From contig NZ_LXWK01000011.1 of the NCBI RefSeq assembly GCF_001669775.1, positions 992,001-1,056,000 of the forward strand: a DNA stretch of 64,000 nt, written 5' to 3'. Below the pieces are notes generated by a model, which saw nothing but the letters and a program-made list of their open reading frames with translations, was not told where the DNA came from and ran no database searches. Positions 29,034 to 36,937 of the stretch are shown here, in pieces. Position numbers and translations under genes: made by a program. The DNA comes from Rheinheimera sp. SA_1 (lineage in GTDB: Bacteria > Pseudomonadota > Gammaproteobacteria > Enterobacterales > Alteromonadaceae). Position 1 is the first letter of the stretch; the number at the start of each line of letters is the position of its first letter.

Positions 29034-30158
29034 ATGCTTGATGTAATCGTCATTGGTGCCGGCCAAGCGGGGTTAGCCGCTGGCCATGCGTTGACCCAGG
29101 CCGGACTGAGCTTTCAAATCCTGGAAGCGAGCGATCGGGCGGCTGGTTCCTGGCCGCATTATTACGATAGCCTGACGCTGTTTTCTCCGGCGCGTTATAG
29201 CAGCCTGCCTGAGCTGCCGTTTCCGGGGGATCCGGAACGTTATCCGCTGCGCGATGAAGTGATTGCCTATCTGGAAAATTACGCGCGCTATTTTAATTTT
29301 CCAATTGTGTATCAGGCGCGGGTGCGGCAGGTGCAACGTGATGGCAAAGACTTTGTCGTCAGTACCGACAGCGGCCAGAGCTACCGTGCGCGTAGTGTCA
29401 TTGCCGCAAGCGGCCCCTTTAATCAACCCAATATTCCGGCCTTTGTCGGGTTTAGCGAGTTTGCCGGAACTGTGTTGCATTCCTCGGCTTATCGCCGTCC
29501 ATCCGACGTGTCTGGACGCCGTGTTGCAGTGGTTGGCTCGGGCAACTCTGCGGTGCAAATTGCCGATGAATTGGCGCAAACCCATCAGGTTATTTTAACT
29601 GCGCGCCAGCCGCCGCGTTTTATCGCACAGCGCCCGTTTGGCCTCGATTTACATTTCTGGTTGACCCGCAGTGGCCTCGACAAATTACCACTTGGCGACT
29701 GGTTTAACTTCCAACCGACCGCGCCGGTGCTGGATCACGGCAAGTATCGCCAGGCTTTTGCCAGCGGACAGACTTTTGAGAGTGGGCAGGCGAATTCTAA
29801 GTTGAGCTACCGGCCACTGTTCGACCGCATTACCGCCACCGGCTTGCAGTGGCGTGATCAGCTTGAAGCTATCGACACGCTGATTTTGGCCACCGGCTTT
29901 ATCAACAGTCCCGCTTATCTCGACGGATTAGACGGACTAGACGCCAGCCGCGCTGCTAAGCAACGCGGCGGCACTGCGCTTTATGTGCCGGGTTTGTATT
30001 TTGTCGGCACTGCCTGGCAACGATCCAATGCCTCCGCCACCTTGCGTGGGGTTGGTCCGGATGCGACGCATGTGGTGAGAAAGCTGCAGCGTTACCTGCG
30101 CACCGGCTCAGCTTCCCGATTCGGACTTCGGCAATTTTTACCGGCATGTTGCAACTAA
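29034..30158 (+). CDS. FAD/NAD(P)-dependent monooxygenase-like flavoprotein
   Basis: A 374-residue two-dinucleotide-fold flavoprotein of the CzcO/ArsO group. The FAD-binding GxGxxG is at the N-terminus (VIVIGAGQAGLAAGHAL). A second Rossmann motif VAVVGSGNSAVQIADEL (about 164-180) binds NAD(P)H. The late LILATGF motif (about 284-290) is typical of flavin-containing monooxygenases, as is WRSN/ATLRGVGPDA near the end. A good ribosome site (AAGGAG) precedes the ATG. Flavoproteins of this type occur in some arsenic and metal resistance operons, consistent with the ArsR neighbour. The substrate is unknown. The next gene starts 12 bases downstream. Confidence 0.85.
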   Translation: MLDVIVIGAGQAGLAAGHALTQAGLSFQILEASDRAAGSWPHYYDSLTLFSPARYSSLPELPFPGDPERYPLRDEVIAYLENYARYFNFPIVYQARVRQVQRDGKDFVVSTDSGQSYRARSVIAASGPFNQPNIPAFVGFSEFAGTVLHSSAYRRPSDVSGRRVAVVGSGNSAVQIADELAQTHQVILTARQPPRFIAQRPFGLDLHFWLTRSGLDKLPLGDWFNFQPTAPVLDHGKYRQAFASGQTFESGQANSKLSYRPLFDRITATGLQWRDQLEAIDTLILATGFINSPAYLDGLDGLDASRAAKQRGGTALYVPGLYFVGTAWQRSNASATLRGVGPDATHVVRKLQRYLRTGSASRFGLRQFLPACCN

Positions 30159-30170
30159 AGGGTACGACAA

Positions 30171-30989
30171 ATGAGCGTGTTGCTGAACTACTGGGCGATG
30201 GTCAACACCATCGTCATCATGCTGGCGCTTGGCATGGCGTACCGGCCAACTGCCGGGCAACTGCATTTTGCGGTAATCGCACGCGCAGCTATCGGTTATA
30301 ACTTCGTGTTACCGGCGCTGGGGCTGATGCTGTTAGCGAGTTTCACTGCATGGTTTAGTGCAGAAACGCTGACAGCACTGAGTATGTGTATTGCTGCAGC
30401 TGGTGGCACTTCGGCGGGTGCTTTTGTGAAAAAGTCCGGCGCTTCGGCGACATTTACCACTGCCCTCACGGCTACGCTACTCATCGTTTTGCTGGGGCTG
30501 AGTCTGGGCGTGATTGCTGTTCTGACCGTCACTGGAAAACTCGACTTCGGCACGCTGTCGTTAACCGCTCTTTGCGGCTATCTGCTGCTGATCACCCTCA
30601 CGCCTTTTCTGATCGGAACGATGCTGGCGCGACAGTGGCCACTGGTGAGCAATCTGTGGCAACCAAGGCTGGACCGCACAGGTAGCATCATGGTGCTATT
30701 GCTAATCGCCGCTCTCGCCTGGCGTTATGGTGCAGAAATACTCGGTGGCCCCGCCGAGCCATTATGGGCGGCGGCGACACTGGTGACGCTGTTGGTATTG
30801 CCACCACTACTGCTGGAGCGGCAACCGCTGTTCAAACGAACTTTGGTGCTGACCACGCTGATCCGCAATCTGACTTTGGCGCTGTCGTTGCTGGTGATTA
30901 TGCCTAATGCCGCACAGCTACTGCCCACTGTGCTGGCGTTTGGTTTATTGATGTATCTGCTTAGCGGCCTGCTGGTACTGTTGCTGTGA
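30171..30989 (+). CDS. BASS-family (bile acid:sodium symporter-like) membrane transporter
   Basis: A 272-residue, strongly hydrophobic protein with about eight to nine predicted membrane helices. The segment ALSMCIAAAGGTSAGAFVKKSGASATFTTALTATLLIV, with small residues flanking a broken helix, resembles the crossover region of BASS/ACR3-superfamily carriers. The late LVLTTLIRNLTLAL also fits the second repeat. It is shorter than full ACR3 (about 350 residues). It is co-transcribed with the ArsR-family regulator and flavoprotein, so it probably exports or imports the compound that the flavoprotein acts on. The transported substrate is unknown. Confidence 0.75.
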   Translation: MSVLLNYWAMVNTIVIMLALGMAYRPTAGQLHFAVIARAAIGYNFVLPALGLMLLASFTAWFSAETLTALSMCIAAAGGTSAGAFVKKSGASATFTTALTATLLIVLLGLSLGVIAVLTVTGKLDFGTLSLTALCGYLLLITLTPFLIGTMLARQWPLVSNLWQPRLDRTGSIMVLLLIAALAWRYGAEILGGPAEPLWAAATLVTLLVLPPLLLERQPLFKRTLVLTTLIRNLTLALSLLVIMPNAAQLLPTVLAFGLLMYLLSGLLVLLL

Positions 30990-31051
30990 AGGGTTAGCGT
31001 GCTGGTTTTTTATAATGTTATAGTACGGCGTCTCCACAGTTAAGCAGCACC

Positions 31052-32107
31052 ATGGCAATTTCAGATCAGCTTATCCTATTACTCAGTGGCATCGGCGGCT
31101 TACATGGCTTGCTGCTGGCGGCGTTTTTATTCTTCCGGCCGCCCGGCGCCTGGAGCAACCGCTTTTTGGCTGGTGTTATTTTTATGCTGAGCATCCGGGT
31201 GTTGAAATCGGTGTTATTCAATTTTAACCCGGACATCGGCAAACAAATTCTGCAACTTGGTTTATCCGCCTGTTTAATGATTGGGCCGCTGCTGTTTTGC
31301 TATTGCCTGCAGTTTGTTGGAAAGTTCCAGCGGTCTGCGCTGCATCGCCTGCACCTTGTTGTTCCGCTGTTGCTGGTCATCGTGGTCGGCGGCCTTTATC
31401 CCTATCACTTAAACCCGCAGCTTTGGAATGGACCTTTTTACAAAATCATTAATTACAGCTGGCTCGCTTACACCCTGCTGTCGGTTTATCTGCTGTGGCC
31501 GAAAATTGTCGGCCTTCAGCTGCGTATCTGGCGTCAACAGTCTGATCTGCTGATTGTTCTGGCGGTGGTCGCTGGCAGCGGGCTGATTTGGTGTACTTAT
31601 CATTTTGGCACTTATACATCCTATATTTCAGGTGCGTTAACCTTCACTTTTTTAATGGCCGTTGGTGCGCTCGCCCTCCTGCTACAGATGCAGCACAATC
31701 AAACCAAAACTGTTGACCGCTACGCCAACAAGAAAATAGCAACCGAAACTGCAGCACCGCTGATCAAAGAACTGGAACAGTTTATGGCGGTAGAACAGCC
31801 GTATTTAGATGCCAATCTGGTGATGCCAAAGTTGGCAAAAATGCTCGGCTGGCCCACACCAAAACTGTCGCAATTACTGAATGACAATCTTGATTTGTCC
31901 TTTAACGATTTTGTGAATGGTTACCGGATTGAGCATGCCAAAACCTTGTTGCTGGGCGAAGCTTCGATGAAGATGGATGATTTGGCGGAAAGTGCTGGTT
32001 TTAATTCGCTGTCGACTTTTTACGCTGCCTTTAAAAAACACACCCAGCTGACACCGGCGAAATATAAGGCTTTGCGCTTAGCGGATGCCGCCCCAGCTTC
32101 GGCGTAA
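31052..32107 (+). CDS. Membrane-anchored AraC-family regulator
   Basis: A 351-residue protein with about seven hydrophobic segments in residues 1-220 followed by a cytoplasmic AraC HTH domain (about 235-345). The DNA-binding part shows both helix-turn-helices: LVMPKLAKMLGWPTPKLSQLLND and MDDLAESAGFNSLSTFYAAFKKHTQLTPAKYK. It probably senses a membrane or periplasmic signal and controls nearby genes, perhaps the exported DJ-1-like gene that follows. A TATAAT hexamer at 31011-31016 may be its -10 box. A second regulator of the same layout lies at 35124. Confidence 0.88.
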   Translation: MAISDQLILLLSGIGGLHGLLLAAFLFFRPPGAWSNRFLAGVIFMLSIRVLKSVLFNFNPDIGKQILQLGLSACLMIGPLLFCYCLQFVGKFQRSALHRLHLVVPLLLVIVVGGLYPYHLNPQLWNGPFYKIINYSWLAYTLLSVYLLWPKIVGLQLRIWRQQSDLLIVLAVVAGSGLIWCTYHFGTYTSYISGALTFTFLMAVGALALLLQMQHNQTKTVDRYANKKIATETAAPLIKELEQFMAVEQPYLDANLVMPKLAKMLGWPTPKLSQLLNDNLDLSFNDFVNGYRIEHAKTLLLGEASMKMDDLAESAGFNSLSTFYAAFKKHTQLTPAKYKALRLADAAPASA

Positions 32108-32121
32108 AAAGTACCGGAACT

Positions 32122-32196
32122 CTCAATTCCAAACCCTTAATTCCAAAACCCTCAATTCAAGACCGTTCAATTCCGGAACTTTAAACTCCGAAATTA
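32122..32196. repeat. Degenerate 15-bp tandem repeat (about five units)
   Basis: Units resembling TCAATTCCAAAACCC follow each other at 14-15 base spacing between the AraC gene and the exported DJ-1-like gene, for example at 32123, 32137, 32152, 32167 and 32182. The units drift from one end to the other. They keep one reading frame open over several repeats, but no ribosome site supports translation. Confidence 0.65.
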
Positions 32197-32292
32197 TAAA
32201 TCCGTCATCCGGAATCATCTTTTGCGCTGGCAGGTCTGGCGCGTCACTCGTAAGTTTGCCCCTGGTTTTTCCCATTTAACTCAGGAGCAATA

Positions 32293-33462
32293 ATGCGTTA
32301 TTTATTCAAACCCTTGCTGGCAGTTATCGTGATGATGTTGATGCAGCAACCCGGCATCGCAGCCGACGCCAGCAGCCAGCAACAGCCTCAACAACAGCAA
32401 CAGGTCGCGGCCATTGAACAGGTGCTACATAACTACATCGAAGGCACGTCGTACAACAACAGACCACAAATTACCAAGGCATTTCACCCGGCCGCAGATT
32501 TGTTATTGGATAAGGAAGGCCAGGCGTTTAACAAAGTCCCGGTCACCGATTACCTCAACATGTTCAAGCTTGCTGATCACGGCAAATATAATGGCCGGAT
32601 CGGTGAAATTCTGCAGATTGATGTCAGCGGCAACCTCGCCACCGCCAAGGTTGAGATCCTGATCCCCAGCCGTCAGACCCGGTTTATTGACGTCTTTTTG
32701 TTAAAGTACGTCGCGAACCAATGGCAAATCATCACCAAAGCGGCGACCAAAGAAGCCTCCATTCAGAACGGCGTCCGGGTGTTGTTTATCCTGTCCAGTG
32801 CGCATTTCCATGGCAACTCGACCCTACCGGCCGGTGTCAGTTTTCCGGAAATTGTGCATGCTTATCAGACGTTTAAAAAAGCTGGTTACACCGTTGAGTT
32901 CGTGAGCCCAAAAGGCGGCGCGGTGCCACTTTCCTACATTAATACCTCTGATCCACTGCATAAAATGTATTTGTACGACAGCGATTTGATGTTCGCATTG
33001 AAGCACACCAAACAAGCCACTCAACTGCAGGCGAAGGACTACCGTGCGGTGCATTACGTCGGTGGCAGTAACGCTATGTATGGCGTGGCCGACAATGCTG
33101 AAATTTCGCGGCTGGTGATGGAGATTTACGAGCAACACCAGGGCATCATTTCAGCCGTTTGCCATGGCACCGCAGGTATCGTGCATCTGAAAACCAAAGA
33201 TGGCAAATATCTGGTCGATGGCAAACGGATCAGCGGCTACCCGGAAGATTTTGAAAACAAATCCGCCGACTATTTCAAACAGTTCCCGTTTTTAATCAAA
33301 CAAACGATCGAGAGTCGCAATGGCAGCTTTCACGTGGGTAAACAAAGTGAAGCCTATATTGAAGTCGATGGCCGGATCATCACTGGCCAAAACTATAAAT
33401 CGTCGGCGTTAGTGGCAGAGGCGATTATCAAACAACTGCAGGCTGAAACGGCAAACAACTGA
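32293..33462 (+). CDS. Exported NTF2-like plus DJ-1/PfpI-like two-domain protein
   Basis: A 389-residue protein with a signal peptide (about 1-24, cleaving after GIAA) and a Gln-rich linker (about 28-37). Residues about 38-150 look like an NTF2/lumazine-binding-like fold used by many small periplasmic proteins (IEQVLHNYIEGTSYN...FHPAADLLL...VFLLKYVANQWQIITKA). Residues about 160-385 are a DJ-1/PfpI-type class I glutamine-amidotransferase-like domain with nucleophile Cys in AVCHGTAG (about 295) and upstream VRVLFILSS and YVGGSNAMYG segments. DJ-1-like proteins include glyoxalase/deglycase, chaperone and protease types; which applies is not evident. A ribosome site (CAGGAG) precedes the ATG. 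The combination of these domains with export is unusual. Confidence 0.82.
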   Translation: MRYLFKPLLAVIVMMLMQQPGIAADASSQQQPQQQQQVAAIEQVLHNYIEGTSYNNRPQITKAFHPAADLLLDKEGQAFNKVPVTDYLNMFKLADHGKYNGRIGEILQIDVSGNLATAKVEILIPSRQTRFIDVFLLKYVANQWQIITKAATKEASIQNGVRVLFILSSAHFHGNSTLPAGVSFPEIVHAYQTFKKAGYTVEFVSPKGGAVPLSYINTSDPLHKMYLYDSDLMFALKHTKQATQLQAKDYRAVHYVGGSNAMYGVADNAEISRLVMEIYEQHQGIISAVCHGTAGIVHLKTKDGKYLVDGKRISGYPEDFENKSADYFKQFPFLIKQTIESRNGSFHVGKQSEAYIEVDGRIITGQNYKSSALVAEAIIKQLQAETANN

Positions 33463-33554
33463 AATTCTGGCCAGCCTGCGCTCATCACTAACTCAGCAAA
33501 AATTGCGACAGCTGGCAGGCGCAACTGAGTTTGTGTGTTCGATAGTAAAAATAG

Positions 33555-34112
33555 ATGGAGATTATTTTGAAAAAACTACTACTGCTTATTATGTTGATTT
33601 CACAGTCAATTTTTGCCGAAGAATTGGCAAAACCATCCACCTTTCATCGTTTGCTGGTGTTCAACGACAACAATGAACTGCTGGTTGTCAAAGTCAAAAA
33701 TTCAGACCGCTGGGTAACGCCGGGTTGGTATCAAGACCACAATCTGACGATTCAAGCTGGGCTGGATGAACTCGCGGCTAGCTATGGCCTAGAAATCACC
33801 ACCCCAACCTTAAGAGGGGTGTTTACCCTCAAAACTGAACAAAATAAGGAGCTCTCAACGCGGCTGGTGTACACCACAAAAATTAAAAGCGGCGAGTTAA
33901 AAGCACCTGAAATGATTGAAGAAATCAGATGGTTGAGTACAAAGGATGCGATGAAACTGATTACTTTTGCCCACATTAATGTGCAAATCGATCAGCTGAT
34001 GAAGTTCCCGGGCACTATCTGGGGCGGATCGCAGCTGATGTACCAGCAAGATGGTGTTTATAAAGCTAAATTTATTGAGCCTTTTTATCCGCTCACCGCA
34101 CCTGCGATATGA
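33555..34112 (+). CDS. Exported Nudix-like protein with degenerate Nudix box
   Basis: A protein of 185 residues from ATG 33555, or 181 from TTG 33567. The TTG is the better start: GGAG at 33557-33560 is spaced six bases before it, and it begins MKKLLLLIMLISQSIFAEE, a clean signal peptide. The mature part resembles a Nudix beta-alpha-beta fold: FHRLLVFNDNNELLVVKVKNSDRWVTPGWYQ, then the helix region, then a MIEEIRWLSTKDAMKL segment typical of Nudix C-termini. The catalytic Nudix box G-x5-E-x7-R-E-x-x-E-E is not preserved (LDELAASYGLEI instead of REL-EE), so it is probably not a classical pyrophosphohydrolase. Function unknown; periplasmic location inferred. Confidence 0.7.
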   Translation: MEIILKKLLLLIMLISQSIFAEELAKPSTFHRLLVFNDNNELLVVKVKNSDRWVTPGWYQDHNLTIQAGLDELAASYGLEITTPTLRGVFTLKTEQNKELSTRLVYTTKIKSGELKAPEMIEEIRWLSTKDAMKLITFAHINVQIDQLMKFPGTIWGGSQLMYQQDGVYKAKFIEPFYPLTAPAI

Positions 34113-34199
34113 GATGCAGGTTGTAAAATGAGACTGTTTTAATTACCTGACCAGTGCATGCAGCCGGGCTTGAAAACGCCGGCTGCCGTAGAACTGAGA

Positions 34200-34958
34200 T
34201 CATACCGTCTCCGAGCCAGAGTGAATTACAGCGCCTGTTGGCTGCACTATCACTTTGTTCCTGAGCAAGCACTCGGCAAGCAGCAAATTCAAACCAATCC
34301 CCAACCAGCGGCCGTAATCGTAAAAAAATGGCGCCAGCAATGGTTTGATCGCAGCAACCTGGCCGAGGGTCAGATCGGCAACGACTTCGATAAAAAGTGG
34401 CGTCAATGCTGCGAGAGTGACGGCGACCGCGCGGCACATCCAACGGCGGTGCCGGTCGAATTGCCGGTTCAGTACCGCATAAAACGCCATCGAAAAAGCC
34501 AGGATCGTCGCGCTGCAGAGCGACAGCAGACCGATAAATCGCATGCCAAGTTCGTCTGGCGATAACACCAGATGCATCCAAACCCCCGACACTGCCATGG
34601 TGCAGCCGCTCAGCAATACCAGCCGGCCGCTGACTCTGTGCCAGCTTGGATGTTTGTGCCGAATGGCCGGCGAGAACTGCCAGGGCATGGTCAGAAAAAA
34701 CACCGCGCCGCTGCTGCCATGCACGAGCACCGCCCAAGGCGTCGAAAAATAGCTTGGATTAAGCATCGACATCAACAACGTCGACTCGACCGGCCCAAAT
34801 AGCAGCGATGTAATCAGCAACGACACAATCAATATGGCCGGGATGCCGGGAATGGCCAGCAGCAGCCATAAAGTGCTGACGACCGGCCAGTTATAGTCAA
34901 TTTCAGCCGCCGGATCAGCGCTGAGTTTTAAAGGGATATTTTTAATCTGCTGGGTCAT
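34200..34958 (-). CDS. DUF2306-type membrane protein
   Basis: A 252-residue protein with about seven membrane helices. Histidines lie at helix ends: WAVLVHGSSGAVFFLTMPWQF, the RHKHPSWHRVSGRLVLLSG motif (about 101-119), and later MHLVLSP and FDRHRRWMCRAVAV. The H-x-x-S-W-H-R-x-x-G motif is characteristic of DUF2306 and related cytochrome-like four-helix membrane proteins, where His residues may bind haem or metal. No experimental role is known to me. It is divergent from the AraC regulator at 35124, with about 165 bases between them, so that regulator may control it. Confidence 0.75.
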   Translation of the reverse strand: MTQQIKNIPLKLSADPAAEIDYNWPVVSTLWLLLAIPGIPAILIVSLLITSLLFGPVESTLLMSMLNPSYFSTPWAVLVHGSSGAVFFLTMPWQFSPAIRHKHPSWHRVSGRLVLLSGCTMAVSGVWMHLVLSPDELGMRFIGLLSLCSATILAFSMAFYAVLNRQFDRHRRWMCRAVAVTLAALTPLFIEVVADLTLGQVAAIKPLLAPFFYDYGRWLGIGLNLLLAECLLRNKVIVQPTGAVIHSGSETV

Positions 34959-35123
34959 TGGTTGGTCTCCGGGTTATTTTTGGTTAAGATGCAACCGATA
35001 CTGCATTCAAGGCCGGAATTTGTCGTCCGAATGCAAAGGCTCGTACTTTTTCAGGTGCTATCCGAACGGGATGGACTAGCAATTTTTCGCCTAATCAATT
35101 GAATTTTCACTATTTTCAATGGA

Positions 35124-36356
35124 GTGACGACCATAGTGACAGAAAATGCGCTGGCGCTTTTTTTAAACGCAGCTGCCCTCGCCATCATCGCCTTTAGTGG
35201 CCATTTATTGCTGCAACGGGCCAAACATCAGTCCTTCTATTGGCCATTGCTTGGCTGTCTGCTGGCGATTGCGGTGTTGATTGGCGACCCATGGTTAAAA
35301 CAGCTGGCGCCTGATTTACGACAGTTGTTTTTGCTGCTGTCATTACCCGCTTTATACTTGCTTCCCCCCTGCTTTTGGCTTTATGTCCAGGGGCTCACCA
35401 GCAGCTCCCCCTGGCAATTTCAGAAAAACCATTTCAAACATTTTGCCTTAAGCGGCGTTGCGCTGGTGATTGTCATTTGTGCTTTGCTGCTGCCTGCGGA
35501 AATTCGTCATGGCTTGTTGGTGGAAGGCAGCGAAAAAATCCTGGGATCCACCTCTGCAGTCATCCGTAACTTTGTCTACGGCTTAGCGATCCTGACCTTT
35601 GGGTTGGTGATCGGCTGGTGTGTGCAGGCGGGCTGTTATGTGCTGGCGGTGTTTCGGCGCTTGCATCGTTATCGCGACCAGCTGAAACAGGTGTTCGCCA
35701 GTACCGAGACACACGAACTACGCTGGATCCTGTGGTTGTTGCTGGCGGTGGTCGGGATTTGGTTGTTTGTTGCAGCATCGTTGCTTTACGACAATCTGGT
35801 TGTCTCGGTGCCAACAGATCTGCCGACCGATCCGACGCTGCAAAGCCTGGTGGTGTTGGTGCTGATTTGGACCGTTGCCAGTTGGGGCTTGCGGCAAAAA
35901 CCAGGTTTTGCTGAGCTGTATAAAGCTGATGCCGTAATGCAGGAAAAGCTGCAGGAAACCCTGCAGACGCTGACCGAAGCTAAATATCAGCGATCAGCGT
36001 TAAATGAACAGTTGTCCGGCAACATCGTCAATAAACTGCATATAGCGATGACGCAAGACCAGCTGTTTTTAGATGCCGCTTTGTCATTACCTAAACTGGC
36101 GAAGCATATTGCCACCTCGCCCAGCTATATCTCGCAAACGCTGAATGAGACCATCGGCGTCAACTTTTTCGATTATGTGAACAGTTACCGGGTGGAAGCC
36201 GCCAAAATACAGCTCCTCAACACCGACGAAACGGTGCTCGATATCGCAATGAACGTGGGTTTTAACGCCAAATCTTCGTTTTATACCGCCTTTAAAAAAG
36301 AAACCCAACTGACACCGAGCCAATATCGCAAAGCACGGCAACAGCTGGCACAGTAG
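35124..36356 (+). CDS. Membrane-anchored AraC-family regulator
   Basis: A 410-residue protein with about seven hydrophobic helices in the first 270 residues and an AraC HTH domain at the C-terminus. HTH helices: LPKLAKHIATSPSYISQTLNE and VLDIAMNVGFNAKSSFYTAFKKETQLTPSQYRKA. The start is a GTG at 35124 or a second GTG at 35136; GGAG at 35121-35124 favours the second. It shares layout with the regulator at 31052, and both probably sense the cell envelope. It is divergent from the DUF2306 gene. Target genes are unknown. Confidence 0.88.
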   Translation: MTTIVTENALALFLNAAALAIIAFSGHLLLQRAKHQSFYWPLLGCLLAIAVLIGDPWLKQLAPDLRQLFLLLSLPALYLLPPCFWLYVQGLTSSSPWQFQKNHFKHFALSGVALVIVICALLLPAEIRHGLLVEGSEKILGSTSAVIRNFVYGLAILTFGLVIGWCVQAGCYVLAVFRRLHRYRDQLKQVFASTETHELRWILWLLLAVVGIWLFVAASLLYDNLVVSVPTDLPTDPTLQSLVVLVLIWTVASWGLRQKPGFAELYKADAVMQEKLQETLQTLTEAKYQRSALNEQLSGNIVNKLHIAMTQDQLFLDAALSLPKLAKHIATSPSYISQTLNETIGVNFFDYVNSYRVEAAKIQLLNTDETVLDIAMNVGFNAKSSFYTAFKKETQLTPSQYRKARQQLAQ

Positions 36357-36487
36357 CGTCGCGGGCAAGTTGCGCATCGGACAGGCGCATTGAGTTCAGC
36401 CATTCGCCATTCTAATCGCTGCTCTTGAGCGAAAAGTCGGTTTTGCCTACAATGGCGCATCTTTTATTCACCACAGAACCAAGTCTC

Positions 36488-36760
36488 ATGACCGATATCC
36501 AGAACGACACTCAAATCGACACCAGCGCACGCCCGGCTTTACCAGACCGTCTTGCCGTACAACCGCGCAGCCCACATTACAATGCGGCAATTTTCGAACA
36601 CGACATAGGCATCCGCCTGAACGGCAAAGAACGTTTTGATGTGGAAGAATATTGCATCAGCGAAGGTTGGGTCAAAGTCGCAGCAGCCAAAGCGCTGGAC
36701 CGTCGTGGCCAACCGCTGTTAGTGACGGTGAAAGGTGTTGTTGAAGCTTTTTATCGTTAA
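36488..36760 (+). CDS. DUF3297 family small protein
   Basis: A 90-residue protein from ATG 36488. An upstream in-frame ATG at 36425 would add 21 residues that do not look like the family. The body matches DUF3297: ALPDRLAVQPRSPHYN, then GIRLNGKERFDVEEYCISEGWVKVAAAKALDRRGQPLLVTVKG. It is soluble and has no known catalytic motif. The family is widespread in proteobacteria and of unknown function. It is followed closely by a palindromic repeat at 36788. Confidence 0.85.
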   Translation: MTDIQNDTQIDTSARPALPDRLAVQPRSPHYNAAIFEHDIGIRLNGKERFDVEEYCISEGWVKVAAAKALDRRGQPLLVTVKGVVEAFYR

Positions 36761-36787
36761 GACCTTTCGATAAAACTTCAAATAGAT

Positions 36788-36830
36788 CGTAGGGCGCCAC
36801 TCGCCGCGGCAGCGGCAGTGGGCCCTATGG
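36788..36830. repeat. REP-like palindrome
   Basis: CGTAGGGCGCCACTCGCC and its near-mirror AGTGGGCCCTA form a hairpin downstream of the DUF3297 gene. A related element lies at 56056-56092 and shares CGTAGGGCGC-Y-ACTC. This suggests a dispersed intergenic repeat family. Confidence 0.6.
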
Positions 36831-36937
36831 TCATTTATCAATTGCCGTCCTTATCACGGATCAACCAATTCCCGTCAGACCAAAACCTCAATCCTTGGCT
36901 TAACCCCACCCTTCCGCTATCTTAGTTTAGTAAGCTG

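Noticed and set aside
29073-29585. 170-codon minus-strand frame inside the flavoprotein gene
   Set aside because: Opposite-strand shadow of a gene with two intact dinucleotide-binding motifs.
34093-34737. 214-codon minus-strand frame overlapping the DUF2306 gene
   Set aside because: Same strand, other frame; its translation has no membrane helices or family motif, while the 252-residue frame has both.
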